This document shows, piece after piece, positions 37,516 through 49,849 of a stretch of 64,000 nt of DNA. Every line of letters starts with the position of its first letter. Within the stretch, counting starts at the first letter, position 1. Source of the stretch: Otis tarda. Lineage: Eukaryota; Chordata; Aves; Otidiformes; Otididae. The notes beneath the pieces are model-generated. The model was not told where the DNA came from, made no database searches, and saw only the letters and a list, made by a program, of their open reading frames with translations. The position numbers and the translations under genes are program-made. Where the stretch lies: NCBI GenBank assembly GCA_026413225.1, contig CM048591.1:5347001-5411000 (forward strand), given 5' to 3'.

Positions 37516-40145
37516 GTACTTTATCTGAATGCTTTATTGAAATGGCAGACAGAGGTTGGCCTTTTAATAAATATCTGTCCTTAGAGCTGTAGAACATAAA
37601 ATCCAGATACGTGTTGGTTTAGCAGCTCCCAATTAACTTTAGAAGGAGCATTATACTAGAATTATAAACTAATTAGGTGAAAGAAAATGTAATGTACTCA
37701 AACATTATAAATAGTGTAAATATACTAGACAGGATTTGTAAGAATGTGAGTAATTTTTAAAGAGAGGAGATTAGACAGTGAATTTGCTAGTGCTCCGGAT
37801 GAAGACTTTCCTGCTTTGTTTTATATATGCTAAGATGCTATTTCAGTGGAACATCTTCACTTCTGTTCTTCTCTGTCCTCATGCAAACAGCATGTTCCTC
37901 TCAGATCCCAGGGTTTCTCTTTCCATAATATGACCACAATGTGTACAGCGTTGCCTGGACTAAAAAGACTAGCCACATAGTAGTCCCATTTGAAATCCTT
38001 TAGGAAGCATGCGAAGACTCCAGGGATTCTGCTCAGAATTACAGCTACTAATAAAACACAAATTTGTTAACTGAATCCAACATACATACATAACCAACTG
38101 TTGATCCCTAGGAAGGGGATCTTTCCAGATTAAACCCTATGTCCCACAGTATTTTACTGAGTAAAATAAAGATATTTATCTACGTAATCTCTCATTCAGC
38201 TCTATTTCCATTAACTCTTGTGATGAAATCCCTGTTTAAAAGTATTAATTGTAGACCAGAATTAAATGGTACAGCTCTTCTGCTCAGCTTGTCTTCTTGG
38301 TCCATATGAGATGAAGTGGGAAACATGATTTTCAATTTATACATCTTCTACCTCCTACGTGGAAAAATTCATTGTCCTAGTAGCCCAGGTGATCAGTGAA
38401 TACATAGGGTAAATGGAAAGACAGTGCCTCTCAAAAGGCTGATTGTGATTCAGCATTAAGAAGCTGACAGGTCATAAGTGGGTGCTGTGATCTGATCTGT
38501 GATATGAGGGTATCAGCTCAAGATATAAATTGCCTTGATAAGTGTGGGCTTTAGGACTTCCTCTTAAATGAATGCGGTAGGAAAAGCAGGTGTTAAATCT
38601 CTCATCTATTTTCCATTCAAATATAGACTGAGAAGACCCATTCTTAGTATATCCCAATTTTAAAGCTCTTCTAAATAATCTGTACTATCCTGCATTTTGC
38701 ACATAAGCAGAGAGATAATATTACAAAGGAAGTAATCTCTTCTTGTTTCATCTCTGCATTTCTTGGGGCAAAGGCAAAGTCTATAAGTCAAAAGCATCTT
38801 TGCCTAGAAAACCATTGAGATTCACATGCTTGATCAATGCTTAACACAATATGTTTCACTACCACCAACAGAAGACATTAGTGTGTATTAAGAATGAAAA
38901 CAGGATAGTGACTGGCACATCTTAGTGAAATGTTTTAAGGTCAGTAGTTTTATAAAACAAAATAAATGAAAATAACACAATGGGTTTGTATGTTCAGTGC
39001 TATCTTTGCAAAGTAGAAGGGTTACAAACATAGCCTGGCTCCAGCTTTTAACAGTTGAAATATTTCTGATTATAGTGGCACGATATCAGGGTACACCTGG
39101 AATAGCTCAGCACTGTATTAATCGTAGTTATCTCACATTTACCTACTGAAAGCTGTGACTTATATTCAGATGCCAGTTGATCTTTTAGTCACAACTAACT
39201 CTGAACTTCTAATTAATTTCATTAGCAAATACGGCAGGATTTATCTAGGTTCCAGCTTAATTTTTATCCAAGTTGAATTTACGTATGTAAATATCTTTCT
39301 GCTTTAACTGTTTTAAAGCTACTGCATTAAAACACACATTGGTCTAATCGAAGAGAGACATAGGACCACAGCATATTAGGTTTAGAGTACTCAGCTGTGG
39401 AGCCAAGAGAGCAAACTAAAATTATGCAAGTGATATGTTAATTATGAATGCATGAATGAAATACAAATGGGCACCCACCTGCATGGACATATATGAATAG
39501 TACTTTATAGTATTAATAGAAGTCATTAAGGAAATACCATATTTGATTTTGCCTATTTTCATATTTTGTTCTTCATTTTTTAGCTAAGAAAAAAGGTTAA
39601 AAAGAAAAAGAAAAAAATTCTACTGCACATATCAATGTCATGCCATAATAGATTACTTAAACTGTAAGTAGCCTAATTCACTCTATATAATCCCTCCTTG
39701 GCACGGAATTTCTTGTTCAGCAGTTCCTAGAAGGAGATCTATTAACTGAAACATATGCTGGCTGGAGTGCTCTAGTTTTCTCAGCAAGGTTTCCCAGCCA
39801 TCATACAATTAATTAAGCCTCTGGGTCATCCTAATATCAATGGGATTAGGTATTTGTTTAAAGCAAGGCATGTGCCTACGTAATTTGCTGTACTGAGGCC
39901 TAGAAGGAGCAGGAGAGTCATGGAAATTACCGTATGTGATTATGTCATTAAAGATAGTTTGCCACTGACTGTGTAGGAGTGGGCTGAGTTAAGACCATCC
40001 AGAATGCTTCATATCTGAATGCTTTAGATTTTCCTCTGCGTAGGTAAAAAGCAGGTTTTTACACGCTTTTATAAAGTATCATATGATGCAAGATATATAA
40101 TAGGACACAAATTGGAATGTCCTGAGAATTCCAGCTACCTGCAAT

Positions 40146-40172
40146 ATAATCCCATATTATAATCCCAATATT
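40146..40172. repeat. Near-exact 13/14-bp tandem duplication
   Basis: ATAATCCCATATT (40146-40158) is followed directly by ATAATCCCAATATT (40159-40172), a one-base difference in length. Confidence 0.8.
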
Positions 40173-40192
40173 ATCTCAATAGTTATTGAGAT
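40173..40192. repeat. Inverted repeat, 9-bp arms, 2-bp spacer
   Basis: Arms ATCTCAATA and TATTGAGAT flank GT. It abuts the tandem duplication that ends at 40172. Confidence 0.85.
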
Positions 40193-40279
40193 ACTAGTCC
40201 TGAGCAGCCAGAGCTTGCAAGATTGAGTCTTGGGACAGAGCCAACCATATGCTCACTATGATTAATGACACTTTGCAGA

Positions 40280-40292
40280 TGCATTAAATGCA
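40280..40292. repeat. 13-bp odd palindrome TGCATT-A-AATGCA
   Basis: Perfect 6-bp arms about a central A. It contains POU/homeodomain-like TGCATT words on each strand. Confidence 0.8.
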
Positions 40293-40370
40293 CTTGTCTT
40301 GTCTTCACGCCTCAATGCACAGCCAAAGCATAATATCAGTCACCAAAACCACTCAGGCTGCTGTGCATTA

Positions 40371-40386
40371 TTGTTTAATTAAACAA
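40371..40386. promoter_or_regulatory. 16-bp perfect palindrome TTGTTTAATTAAACAA
   Basis: The sequence is its own reverse complement. It holds two opposed TGTTTA words (forkhead-like) around a TTAATTAA core (homeodomain-like). It lies about 0.8 kb upstream of RIT2 exon 3. The regulatory role is inference. Confidence 0.4.
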
Positions 40387-40825
40387 CAAGGATAATTTCC
40401 AAGACTATTTCGAGTATAAACATGGTCTGCTATCTAAGCTCCACTTAACCTTAGGAAGGAAGTACAGATGTTGAGAGGGGAATGAAATCGAAATGTGAGT
40501 GAAACAACTTATGCAAATAGTAGTTAACTTTTTTTTCTGTTTCCTGCTTCCAAATTTACATTGACAAAATCATGAGCTAAGAGATCAATCCACTAAGCGC
40601 AGTTTTTCTCTTCTGCACCCCAAGCCATGATGAGTGTGAGAACAACGATTACAGAATTTATTTTTAAAAATTCCATTTGTATCCTCTCCAGAGATATACA
40701 GAGGTCTAATTAACTACTATGACATATCTGAGCCAGAAGCCTCCTTCAGCCATAGGGAGACTTTCCCAGTAAATTAGACAATTTTTAGCTTGAAACTATT
40801 CGTTGGAAAAGCTCTGTGGAAGCTT

Positions 40826-40862
40826 TGATTGTGGTAAGTGTGGAAGTGTGATTGTGGTAAGT
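40826..40862. repeat. 14-bp direct repeat containing GGTAAGT, period 23
   Basis: TGATTGTGGTAAGT occurs at 40826-40839 and 40849-40862. Each copy includes GGTAAGT, which matches a strong 5' splice-site consensus. Confidence 0.85.
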
Positions 40863-41190
40863 AAAAATCACCCTGCTGCATAGCACCAGAACAACACCTC
40901 TGAAGCATTGTGACTTAAATACTATGTGTGTTCTGTACTATGTTTTTAAAGAGAGGGAAATTTACTTAAATATTTCGTGGTACTGTAATAGAAAAGACTA
41001 GATGACTCCCTGTCGCTAATATTTTGCAGTGATGATAGGATTTCAAAAAGTGTCTTTTTGACTCAAAAGAAGGCAAAGTTAGGTCAGATTGGAGAGCTTT
41101 TGAAAAGCCTACTTCAAACTAGCACAGCTATTTCATTTTCCATTTTCTAAGCCACTCCTGTGCTTAGCCATACTGCACTGTGTTTTTCAG

Positions 41191-41264
41191 AGGATGCCTA
41201 TAAAACTCAAGTCCGAATCGATGATGAACCAGCCTACTTGGACATTCTAGACACTGCTGGACAG
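41191..41264 (+). CDS. RIT2: RIT2 internal coding exon (exon 3): switch II / G3 box
   Basis: This 74-bp exon starts with AG, which completes the glutamate codon begun by the last G of the 19788-19844 exon. It then encodes 24 residues beginning [17 protein letters not shown] and ending LDTAGQ, and stops at a codon boundary (phase 0 donor, cag|gtgagt). The acceptor is gtttttcag. DTAGQ is the G3 motif; its glutamine corresponds to Ras Q61, which is needed for GTP hydrolysis, and it is intact. KTQVRI and EPAYLD match RIT2 rather than RIT1 (KIRIRI, EPANLD, from memory). RIDDEP has the D that RIT1 carries where mammalian RIT2 has N. The exon joins in frame with both neighbours, so the gene shows no break here. 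The donor frame closes within a few codons if intron 3 is read through. Confidence 0.94.
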
Positions 41265-43866
41265 GTGAGTAGTTTCCCATTGTGAACCATTCAATCAGAG
41301 ATAAAACCAAAGATTTTAACCCCAGATATATGGGTCATAGAGCTAGAAATAAGCTTCCTGTTCAAACATAAAGGGAGCAGCGGCAGAATAACATTGAGGA
41401 ATTAACAAAGGAGAAGATTAAAGGAGTGCTTCAGTGGTATGGTACAACTTCAAAATCTGACAAGAGACAGACCAATTTAATTGAGTAGAAGAGAAAAAGC
41501 TGTTTGTTTCTTTTTCACTTGCATGTAGAAACATCTATCACAATCACGGAATGAATAAATGTTGTTGGTTTGTCTTATGTGTTTATCATTCTTGCTTTTC
41601 TATATATTACAGAAATCCTCCATTCTCCTTGTAGATCAAGTATTTTGTTATAATTTTTCTCCTCCCCACATTATATTTAAACATCTAATGCTTACCCATA
41701 AGGAAAATATCTTAATGCCAAATGTAACACACAATGTACAGATGATGTGTATATGCATGCGTGAGCATCGGTCAGGGAATTAAGTTTCACATACAGTAGG
41801 GCAAAGGAAGGAGTTAAATGCAAGATTTTCTTCTACCTGATCCAGTTCACACCCTTTCCATCTCAAAATATTTTTATTGTTTAATCAAAATATTGCGGCT
41901 GATTAATCTTTTTTTTTTTTCCTGAGATATTCATTTAGTCCTTCTTGAAGATTTGATAGCTTCATGAGTTTCCATAGTGTATGTGCACCTTGTACAGCAA
42001 TGAGTCGATCAACAAGGATAGCAGATCCTTAAAATAAACAAACAAAAACAGATTTAGGAAGTATAACTCTGGAAACCTTGATCTCAGCTTCTGAAATGTC
42101 TGAACGCACCTTAGCAGGCGATTGCAAATGGTGGGAAATGCAGTCTCCTGCCAGGAATTAGAATGGCACCAAGTTGTATGAAGCTGAATGTAGTTCAGGG
42201 GGATGGTAGCCTGAGTTTTACATATGAATGAAATATAAGCCAATTTCAAAGGGAACTCAACCCAGTTCCAGGAATCACAAAATGCTCTGAATTATTCTTG
42301 ACCCAAAATTATACATTCTCAGAAGTTAACCAGTGAAGGTGTTTGATTCTCCAGAAAATTTAAGCTAAATTTCAAGGCATGTCTCCAAAGCTGTGAATTT
42401 AATTGACCTAGAATTTATTATTAGAACAAGCCCGAGAAATGTCCGACATAATAGTCCTAATATATTTTAAGCAATGGTTTGGCTAGGGGAAAGAAGGAAC
42501 AGTGTAGGTGCTACTCAGTATGTTTGAAAATATCTGTACTTCTGTTGGAGAAGAGGAAGCAACATCTTTGCTCACTCAGGAAGTCTGACACTAGTAGCTT
42601 CAGCCTTATATCATATTAGTAACCAGTCATTAGGTAAATTATATCTCCAACAGTTTAGTCTGGTAAGGCTTTATGTGTTAAGGATGTCCTGTGTTATCAT
42701 TTAATACAGTTCACCGTCTACACCTACTTCATTCTACTCCTAAATTTTCTTGAGTCATATTTTGTAGAGTTAAAATGTTAAAAAGCAAAATACTTTCCTA
42801 CATAGAGCTGGAGATGTGATCAGTCAGAGTTTATGGGCTCAACTTTTTGGTAGTGGAATGAGGAGTAAAGTGCTATACAGAATTTATACATCTTCATAGG
42901 TGTGTTCCTAGTTTCCTGTGGAGTCTCTGAGAGAGTCCAGGAGTTAAACTCTGCAAATCATAAAAGAGGGTATAGTAGACACAGAGTTCCTTGCATCGTG
43001 CTCCTGCTTACTGACCTGTGCAGAGAAGATGAGCTGCTTGATCCTAAATTTGTATCAGTGATGTAAATATTATTTATACAAAGCAAATAAAGCATCTTCA
43101 AATCCAAGCAGAAAATGAATGATGAATGAAACAAAAATGAATAATGTGCTTTTACTTTGAGCTAGGGGGTCATATGTTGTAAAAACCAAGATAAATTATT
43201 TATTCTAGTTTAGTTTTTTTTCTATTTGTTTTTGTTACTAGAAACCTAAAGGTTGGTGTTGTTGATAAAATCTTATAGAATCAGACATTAAGAGTTTCTT
43301 TTTCTTCCTAAGTCCTCATCAATTTTTTTTTTTAATTAGAACAAGTATTTTTTTTTACATGGTATTTCTCTCAGCTTCTTTTAAAATGAAGAATTCGATC
43401 TTCAATTTGTTTGATTTTTTTTTTTAGATTAAAGAAAAAACAAAAAATATCCCTACACATTGGCTATTTCAGTAGCTGAAAATTTTATGTATTCGAATTG
43501 AAACAAACACATGCTTGTCATTCATGTTCACTTTTTAGGAAAAATTCTCTACAAAACTGTACAATTTGTACATGATTTTTGATTTTTGGTCATATAAAAA
43601 AACTGGAAAAATAGTTTTTAATTGAGGGGGATTTATTGCCAATATTATGCATTTTAGCAGAACTGGCACTTGTAAGGTAAGAAAAGAAATCAGAATAATT
43701 GAAAAAGAGAAAGCTGGTGAGGAGCAACAGAGAAAGGTTAGAGAATTTTAAGATTCTTTCAAGAAAGAACAAAACTATCCATAATATTAGAGGCCCATGG
43801 CATGTGATGACCATGTAATGAAATGTGGTGCAGAGATTTCAGAGCAAGCAGAGACCTGTAGCAGTA

Positions 43867-44803
43867 TGCTGTAGTTTAGTCCCACTCATGGCCAAGCTAC
43901 GCAGTCTCTCGCTCATTCCCCCTACCCTCTGAGGGAATGGGGAGAGATACGGTAAGAAAAAAGGCTCAACGTTGGAGATAAGGACAGGGAGAGATCATTG
44001 GAGTTACTGTTACAGGCAAAACAGACTCATCTTGGGGAAAAATATTTATTTATTTATTTTTACTAGTAAAACCAAAGCAAGATAATGAGAAAGAGAACAA
44101 GATAACTTCCCCCCACCCCTCCCTCTTCCTGGGATGAACTTTATGTTCAGTTATCTCTACCTCCTTCCCCCCACAAGTGGCACAGGAGGGAACAGGGAAG
44201 AGGGAATGGGGGTTACGGTCAGTTCATCACTTGTCGCTTTATGCAGCTCCTTCCTCCTCCAGGGAAGAAGAACTCACATTCCTCCCTTGCTCCAGCGTAG
44301 GGTCCCTCCCATGGGCTACAGTCCTTCGTGAAACTGCTCCAGCTGGGTCATTTTCCCTCGAGGTGCAGTCCCTCAGGAATGGCTGCCCCAGTGGGCCCTC
44401 TGTGGGCCACAGCCTTCTTCAGGCATCCGCCTGCCCTGACGTGGGGTCCTCTGTGGGCTGCAGGGGGATCTCTGCTCCTCCGTGGGCCTCCATGGGCTGC
44501 AGGGGCACAGCCGGCCTCACCATGGGCTGCACCATGGGCTGCAGGGGAATCTCTGCTGGGAGCAGCGTTACTGCTCCCCCTCCTTCTGCACTGAGCTTGG
44601 TGTCTACAGCTGTTCCTCTCACCAGAAATTCTTCACAACCTGCTCAGGCAGATGCCTCTCAGGTTCTCTTCACATCTCATCTCCTCTCCACTTCTTGCAG
44701 CCGGGCTGGGCCGAGTCAGGCCCAAACAGCTGCCCAGCGGGAGGCCAGAGGGTGAGGCCTGCAAGGCCCACAAGGCTCACACCTCCCCATCTCTCCTCAA
44801 CCG
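43867..44803 (-). mobile_element. GC-rich ERV LTR, copy 1, lacking its U3/promoter end
   Basis: The + strand starts TGCTGTAGTTTAGTCCCACT and runs through ctacgcagtctctcgctcat, a ggcaaaacagactcatcttg block and a GC-rich degenerate tandem region, to about gcaaggcccacaaggctcac. It matches 57570 onward block by block. Similarity stops at about 44803, before the part that in copy 2 holds the TATA-like box and U3, so this copy is promoterless. In-frame stretches such as 44177-44755 arise from the GC-rich repeats and are not genes. No target duplication was found. Confidence 0.8.
44044..44059. repeat. (ATTT)4 tetranucleotide repeat
   Basis: Four tandem ATTT units lie within LTR copy 1 at the position of the polyadenylation signal region. 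Confidence 0.85.
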
Positions 44804-47800
44804 TCAATTCTAAGTATCCTGGACTTAGCTACTTGTCTTTCCAGATGTCTTTGAATTTGTTACATCTCTACCTGCACTACAGAGCTCCAGAATAAATCAA
44901 GATCTCATCCAACTCCCGTTGAAGCAAACAGCTAAAATAGCTTCTTTCCTCATAGAGGGATTAACAGTCTCACTGAAGTTCAAACTGGAATCCTGCTGTG
45001 ACACCGTTCTTTGGTGACTCAGGGTTAAAAGTCAAAGTGTCTGGTTATGCTGATGATGGTGTGCTCTGATGGTACCTCACTGGGTTTCATGTTAGATCAG
45101 AGATGGTGTTACAGCTTCTACATCATGTAGTGGAAAGTCATTTCACTCTGGGTGTCCTTGCAGTCATAAATACTTCATCATCAAGTTTGAATCACTACTT
45201 TAATCACTTCAGAAGATCAAGGAGCTAAAATTGCAATTCTTCCCTATTTGGGAAACATAAGAAGTCAATAGAAAAAATGATGGAATTTAATGTATTTTGT
45301 TGTTGTTATAGAGAATATGTTTCACCAAATACACTTCTCCTTTCCCTGCTCCACCTATGCAGTAATTGAACACTTCAGCATTGACCAAATATTGTAATCT
45401 ATTAATCACTAATATAGTTTTTTATTGTCAAGTCCATAGTTAAAAATCCACTCTGATTTCATACCTGAAACTGGATAAAAATTTTTGCTATTTTAGCTGA
45501 TAGATACAGTTCAGAGCACCAAACACATAGATGGTGCTTCAGAAATACATTTCTGGTGCTCAACTTTCTGTTAAAAAATATTCAGACAAAGTCAGAAACA
45601 GAAATATGAATAAACTATTCGTATTTCTTACCAGTCATAGGTCTTCCTCATCTCATGCGTGTGCGTATGACAGATTGCTCCTCCCAGGAAGCAGACTGAT
45701 GTTCCCTGAACTCTGGATACATATTTTCTACATTATCAGTGGTCCTCTAATGCTCTTCCAATATAGTTTTTCCAGTGAAGATACAGTAAGAGGCGCATTC
45801 TTAATGTATGTAGGACTAGTGTAAGCAGTTATGCTTCACTGAACTCACTACCCTTACTTTTCACAACCCGCTGCATCTGCCAGCAGGGTGGCCTGTCTTT
45901 CCTCACTGCAATCAATTTCAGACAGAATAAGGTTACGTTTACCTCAGAGAGTGTGAAGAGCAGGTATTGCTGATGTAGCTGCTTGTAGCCAAGTTGTCAT
46001 AAACAGCACTGACTTGAGCAGTTCCTACCATAAAGTTTGAAAATGTGATGTGCAGCAAGAAGAAAAGGAAGAAAAAATTGATGTTGGTTTTCCTTTTCAA
46101 TGGCACAGCTGGATCTAGAAGATGTATCCATCTTTAGCCTCACATTTACTGCTAGAAGAATCTATCAATGATGCCTTTGGCTCTTCTTTAACTATAAGTT
46201 CTCATCTTAAATAAAAAGTTTTCTTTTTGTGTCTACATTTCAATCAAAACAAAACAAAAAAGCAAATGAAAACAAACAGAGAGTAAATGTGAGATTAAGC
46301 TTTAGGAGGAATTTTATTCAGTCAGCTTTTAACCCATGTAGGTTAACTACAATTTGGCATGTGGAGTAAATAATAAAATCTTAATGGAAATCTGCAAATG
46401 CAGACTGTTGTCCATAAAGATAGCTTGAGCTTCCTTGTTCAGCCATGTTCATGGGACATTTTTTGAGTAACTCTCCCTTGAAATTCACCCATGTGCCTCT
46501 CCATATACCTTCAGGTTGGAAGAGGTGTTGGGGTGGAGTTAAGTCTGGAGTTTCCCTTTTCTTATCCAATGTGTCATAAACCTCAGCTGCTTTTACATGT
46601 ATTTGACTTAAACTGGTGTAAACTCTTTGACTTCCAGGAAACTTGAGGTTGCAAATGAAAGGACATTAAGACCTCAAGTCCTTTATTCTCTGCTCAGTTC
46701 CCTTCACAATTGTTCCCGGAGACTGACAACCCCCAACTGCTCTAACCATGCACAAAAAGCCTCCACACAGAGTTATAGAAACCTTCTGTTCACTCATTTA
46801 CACTTTCTCACTCTCTCTTCTAACTTAAAAATATGTTGCTGCTTCTGGAGCCCAGTTTGAATTCCTCCTTGTGGATCATACACAGCAGTTATCTCTCCTG
46901 CTGTATTTATAAACTGTTGACTGACACAGGAGCTTTTATTCTTGCCACAGCTTTCCTCCTGATGACACATTACCCAACCTCTCTGTTTAGACCTCATGCC
47001 GAACGTTAAAAGAGCATCAGACAGCATATGCTTCACCCAAAAACAATCTGAGATGACCCCATATAGAAAAGGTGAACTTGTTTTCAGACACAAAACAGGC
47101 AAATATGCAGAAGAATGGATTTCTGTACCTGTCAGTGACACAGTACATTGCAAGATTGTTGCACCAATTTTTGCTTGTTAAAACGTGAGGTTTTTATGAT
47201 AAACTTAGTGCACCAGTGTATTTCCCAAGTGTAAGTCAGAGACGTGAAAAATTGGCCTTAAAATGTGATGGCATGCCATTTTGGGGAGATTTTCCTTTAT
47301 CTGGAGCCGTGTGCACATGAATTCATTTCCAGGCAGACACTTTTCAACCTGACAACAGCGCGCTCTGTAGTGAAATCCATCTCTCAAATTGCTAGCAAAT
47401 CACAGGACATGTTTATCCTGCCAACCTCCAGGACTATGATTTTTGCCCCCTGCTTCAAGATTTGAAGAGGAGCCATATTAGTCCCAAGAGCCCTTCAGAT
47501 AAACACACTTTCTCAGACTAAACGCTATAGTCCGATGGCTGACTCAGGTTGCTATCTGAGATCCTTCTGCTTATTATCGAAACATGCTGCTCTAATCCTG
47601 AATCAATGGAAGTTGAGTTTCTAACTACACTACTGCAGCTTATCTCAAGGAAATGTAAAATGCCTTTTTGGCAGTAATTATATCTTAATGGGCCTTTACC
47701 GTGTGTTCTTTTAAGGGGGAAATAATGTTAGTGCACTTTCTGCTAGGTACTGTAGGGAATAAACAAAATCAATTTTATTTTTAAAGCATAGTGGTAGTGA

Positions 47801-48710
47801 ACTAAGTAGCAACCATTAACACAGTGTATTAGGTGAAGAACATTAATTTAATTTTATTTATATGTTGTTTCACCGACTGATGATTACATACTTAGTAAGT
47901 CAAAGCGTATCACTGAAAATTTGGTGGTCTCGCAAGACAAGTTGTTCTGTACTTTCTAGAGAAAACAAAAATCTCTCCCATGACCAAGTTATTTTATTTG
48001 GGAATGGACAGATTTTCAAGAAACCTTTATTTGTTACAAATACTGACTGAAGAAAAAGTTCTGGTAAATCCTAGATGAAATTGCAGACCTGACTCCAATT
48101 TCCTCCAAATAATGGCAAAATATTCTTTGGCTTCAGTGGGAAAAGATCTAGGCATATATTGTCAAAAAAAAAGGTGTGTATTAGTTTAGTAAGAACAGGC
48201 AACTAGTAACTAAGATTCCCAACTTCCTTTCCCATCCCTGTCAACAAATGAATCATAGAGCAGTAAAGGATGAATCAGTTTGTACTTCTGGTTCTGCACT
48301 TATCTTCCTGATAAACATACTGCAGGGAGCAGGCATTTAGGGTGAATATCAGGTTTTATTGAGTCTAGTGATACTGATTTCCTGCCCCTCACTACCATTC
48401 CACTTCAGTAAAGTCAATACTAGCTGTTCCATACTGCAGGTGGACGAATACTTTCTAATGTTGTCTGTTCTTTTTCAATATTTTTTTTCCTCTTGAAATA
48501 TTTTTTTTCTCTCTGTTCTTTGTCTTTCTTTCACTAATAACTTCCAAAAATAGATAAAGATCCAATGATAGTGCTGAATATTTACTTTTTGACTTTTTCA
48601 ATAAAATAATATTAAAAAAAATACTTTCTTACAAATTCTGATAAAAGTAGAAATATTCTTTTTTTTTCTAGATCTTTCCTTGTAGTATTTCCCAGGTTGT
48701 TTTTTTTTCT

Positions 48711-48725
48711 GTTGTTGTTGTTGTT
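48711..48725. repeat. (GTT)5 trinucleotide repeat
   Basis: Five GTT units preceded by a T-rich stretch. Confidence 0.85.
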
Positions 48726-49591
48726 TTGTTCTGGTGTACATTGTATGGAAAACATCTGTATAAGCATATTCCAGAAGATTAAACTTCATCCAGGTCCTCC
48801 ACAAGAACATGATTATGTAAATTTGCCTTTTCTTCTAACATTAAAAACTGTATTGTATACTTTTTTGTTCTGACTGTTGAAAGGCACTGAAGCCCTTTGA
48901 AGTTACTTCCAGCAGATGTTGGGCATGCTCTAATTGTGCCCTGATGTCCTTATATATGTGCAGTTGTCCTAAATAATCTCACTAGGAACTACATTTTACA
49001 GAGATTTGTCTATCTTGTTACCAAGCAGCTCTACACACACCAAGGAGTCCAGTGGATAGAAAACTATTTTCTACTTTTACCAATTTGCAGAAAATTTAAT
49101 TCAAAAAGTTATTTCTACAACTAAAAACTTGGCTTGTATACTGAGAAAAATAGCACATGCAACAGTGCTGCCTGGTGCCGTTTTACCTGACAATAACAAA
49201 TAATCCAAAATGGTCTTTTGCAGAGCAGGGTGTTAATGCTTCTCAGGCAAAGTGGATTGTCTCAAAGAACCATAATTTAAGAAAAAGTATTTGTCTTTTA
49301 TGCTGTTCTGTAGCTACCGGATACCCTGCCAGTACATTGAATGGTGGTGTCTCCAGACTAAAACAGAAAAGAAGAAAAAGTTGCATAGCCTTATCAGAAT
49401 CATCCAAACCTTTGAACTGCAAAACTGCATGAGATATTTGGCTGGAAGAAGCTTTCTAAAGATGCTATTTTCATGTTCCACTAGCAGGAGGGGGCCCTAA
49501 AATACTAAAAAAAAAAAAAGAAAGACATCTTTCACAGCTAAAGTTCCAACAGTTGTGCCCCAGAACCTGTAAGTGGAATCTACCTCTGACC

Positions 49592-49607
49592 AAAAAAAAA
49601 AAAAAAA
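49592..49607. repeat. A16 homopolymer
   Basis: Sixteen consecutive A residues, followed by A-rich aaagaaaagaaaag sequence. Confidence 0.9.
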
Positions 49608-49831
49608 TTATGAAAAAGAAAAGAAAAGAAAAAGTAAACTTCAGTAAATTTTGAACTCCATTTCTTGTCACCTGTCATTTATAATCCAAGGGGTGTTATT
49701 GCATTTGTCCAAATTTTTAAAAGAGGAAATTAAGAGCAAAGTAGAAATTCAAGACAAATGGGATATTTTCTGCTGTCTTTTTTAAACTGAATATATTTCA
49801 GATATATATTGTTCTTGCTTCTGTAGGAGCA

Positions 49832-49849
49832 AGCTTGCATAGCTTGCAT
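49832..49849. repeat. 9-bp tandem duplication
   Basis: AGCTTGCAT is repeated twice head to tail. Confidence 0.85.

Larger units (their letters stand above)
19845..41190 (+). other. RIT2: RIT2 intron 2 (complete, 21,346 bp, phase 1)
   Basis: The intron is bounded by gtgagt and tttttcag. It holds four CR1 fragments (20728-21070, 24181-24560, 28104-29586, about 35590-35715), a solo LTR (25020-25308), and MIR-like pieces near 21838-21920 and 35925-36000. AT-rich simple sequence lies at 30641-30700, palindromes at 40173-40386 and a duplicated GGTAAGT-containing 14-mer at 40826-40862. No other gene is supported. The remaining stretches, such as 26100-28100, 29600-35500 and 36100-40100, are unique-looking sequence in which I see no gene. 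Confidence 0.88.

Noticed and set aside
44177-44895. Overlapping open frames of 88-192 codons on the + strand and a 67-codon frame on the minus strand.
   Set aside because: They lie wholly inside a GC-rich degenerate tandem region of an LTR. Several frames are open at once, as expected from low stop-codon density, and equivalent frames in the second copy at 57909-58666 differ in length and sequence.
43861-45364. GCAGTA flanking the first LTR copy and again at 45359 as a target duplication.
   Set aside because: The second copy is not preceded by CA and lies about 550 bp past the end of recognisable LTR sequence.
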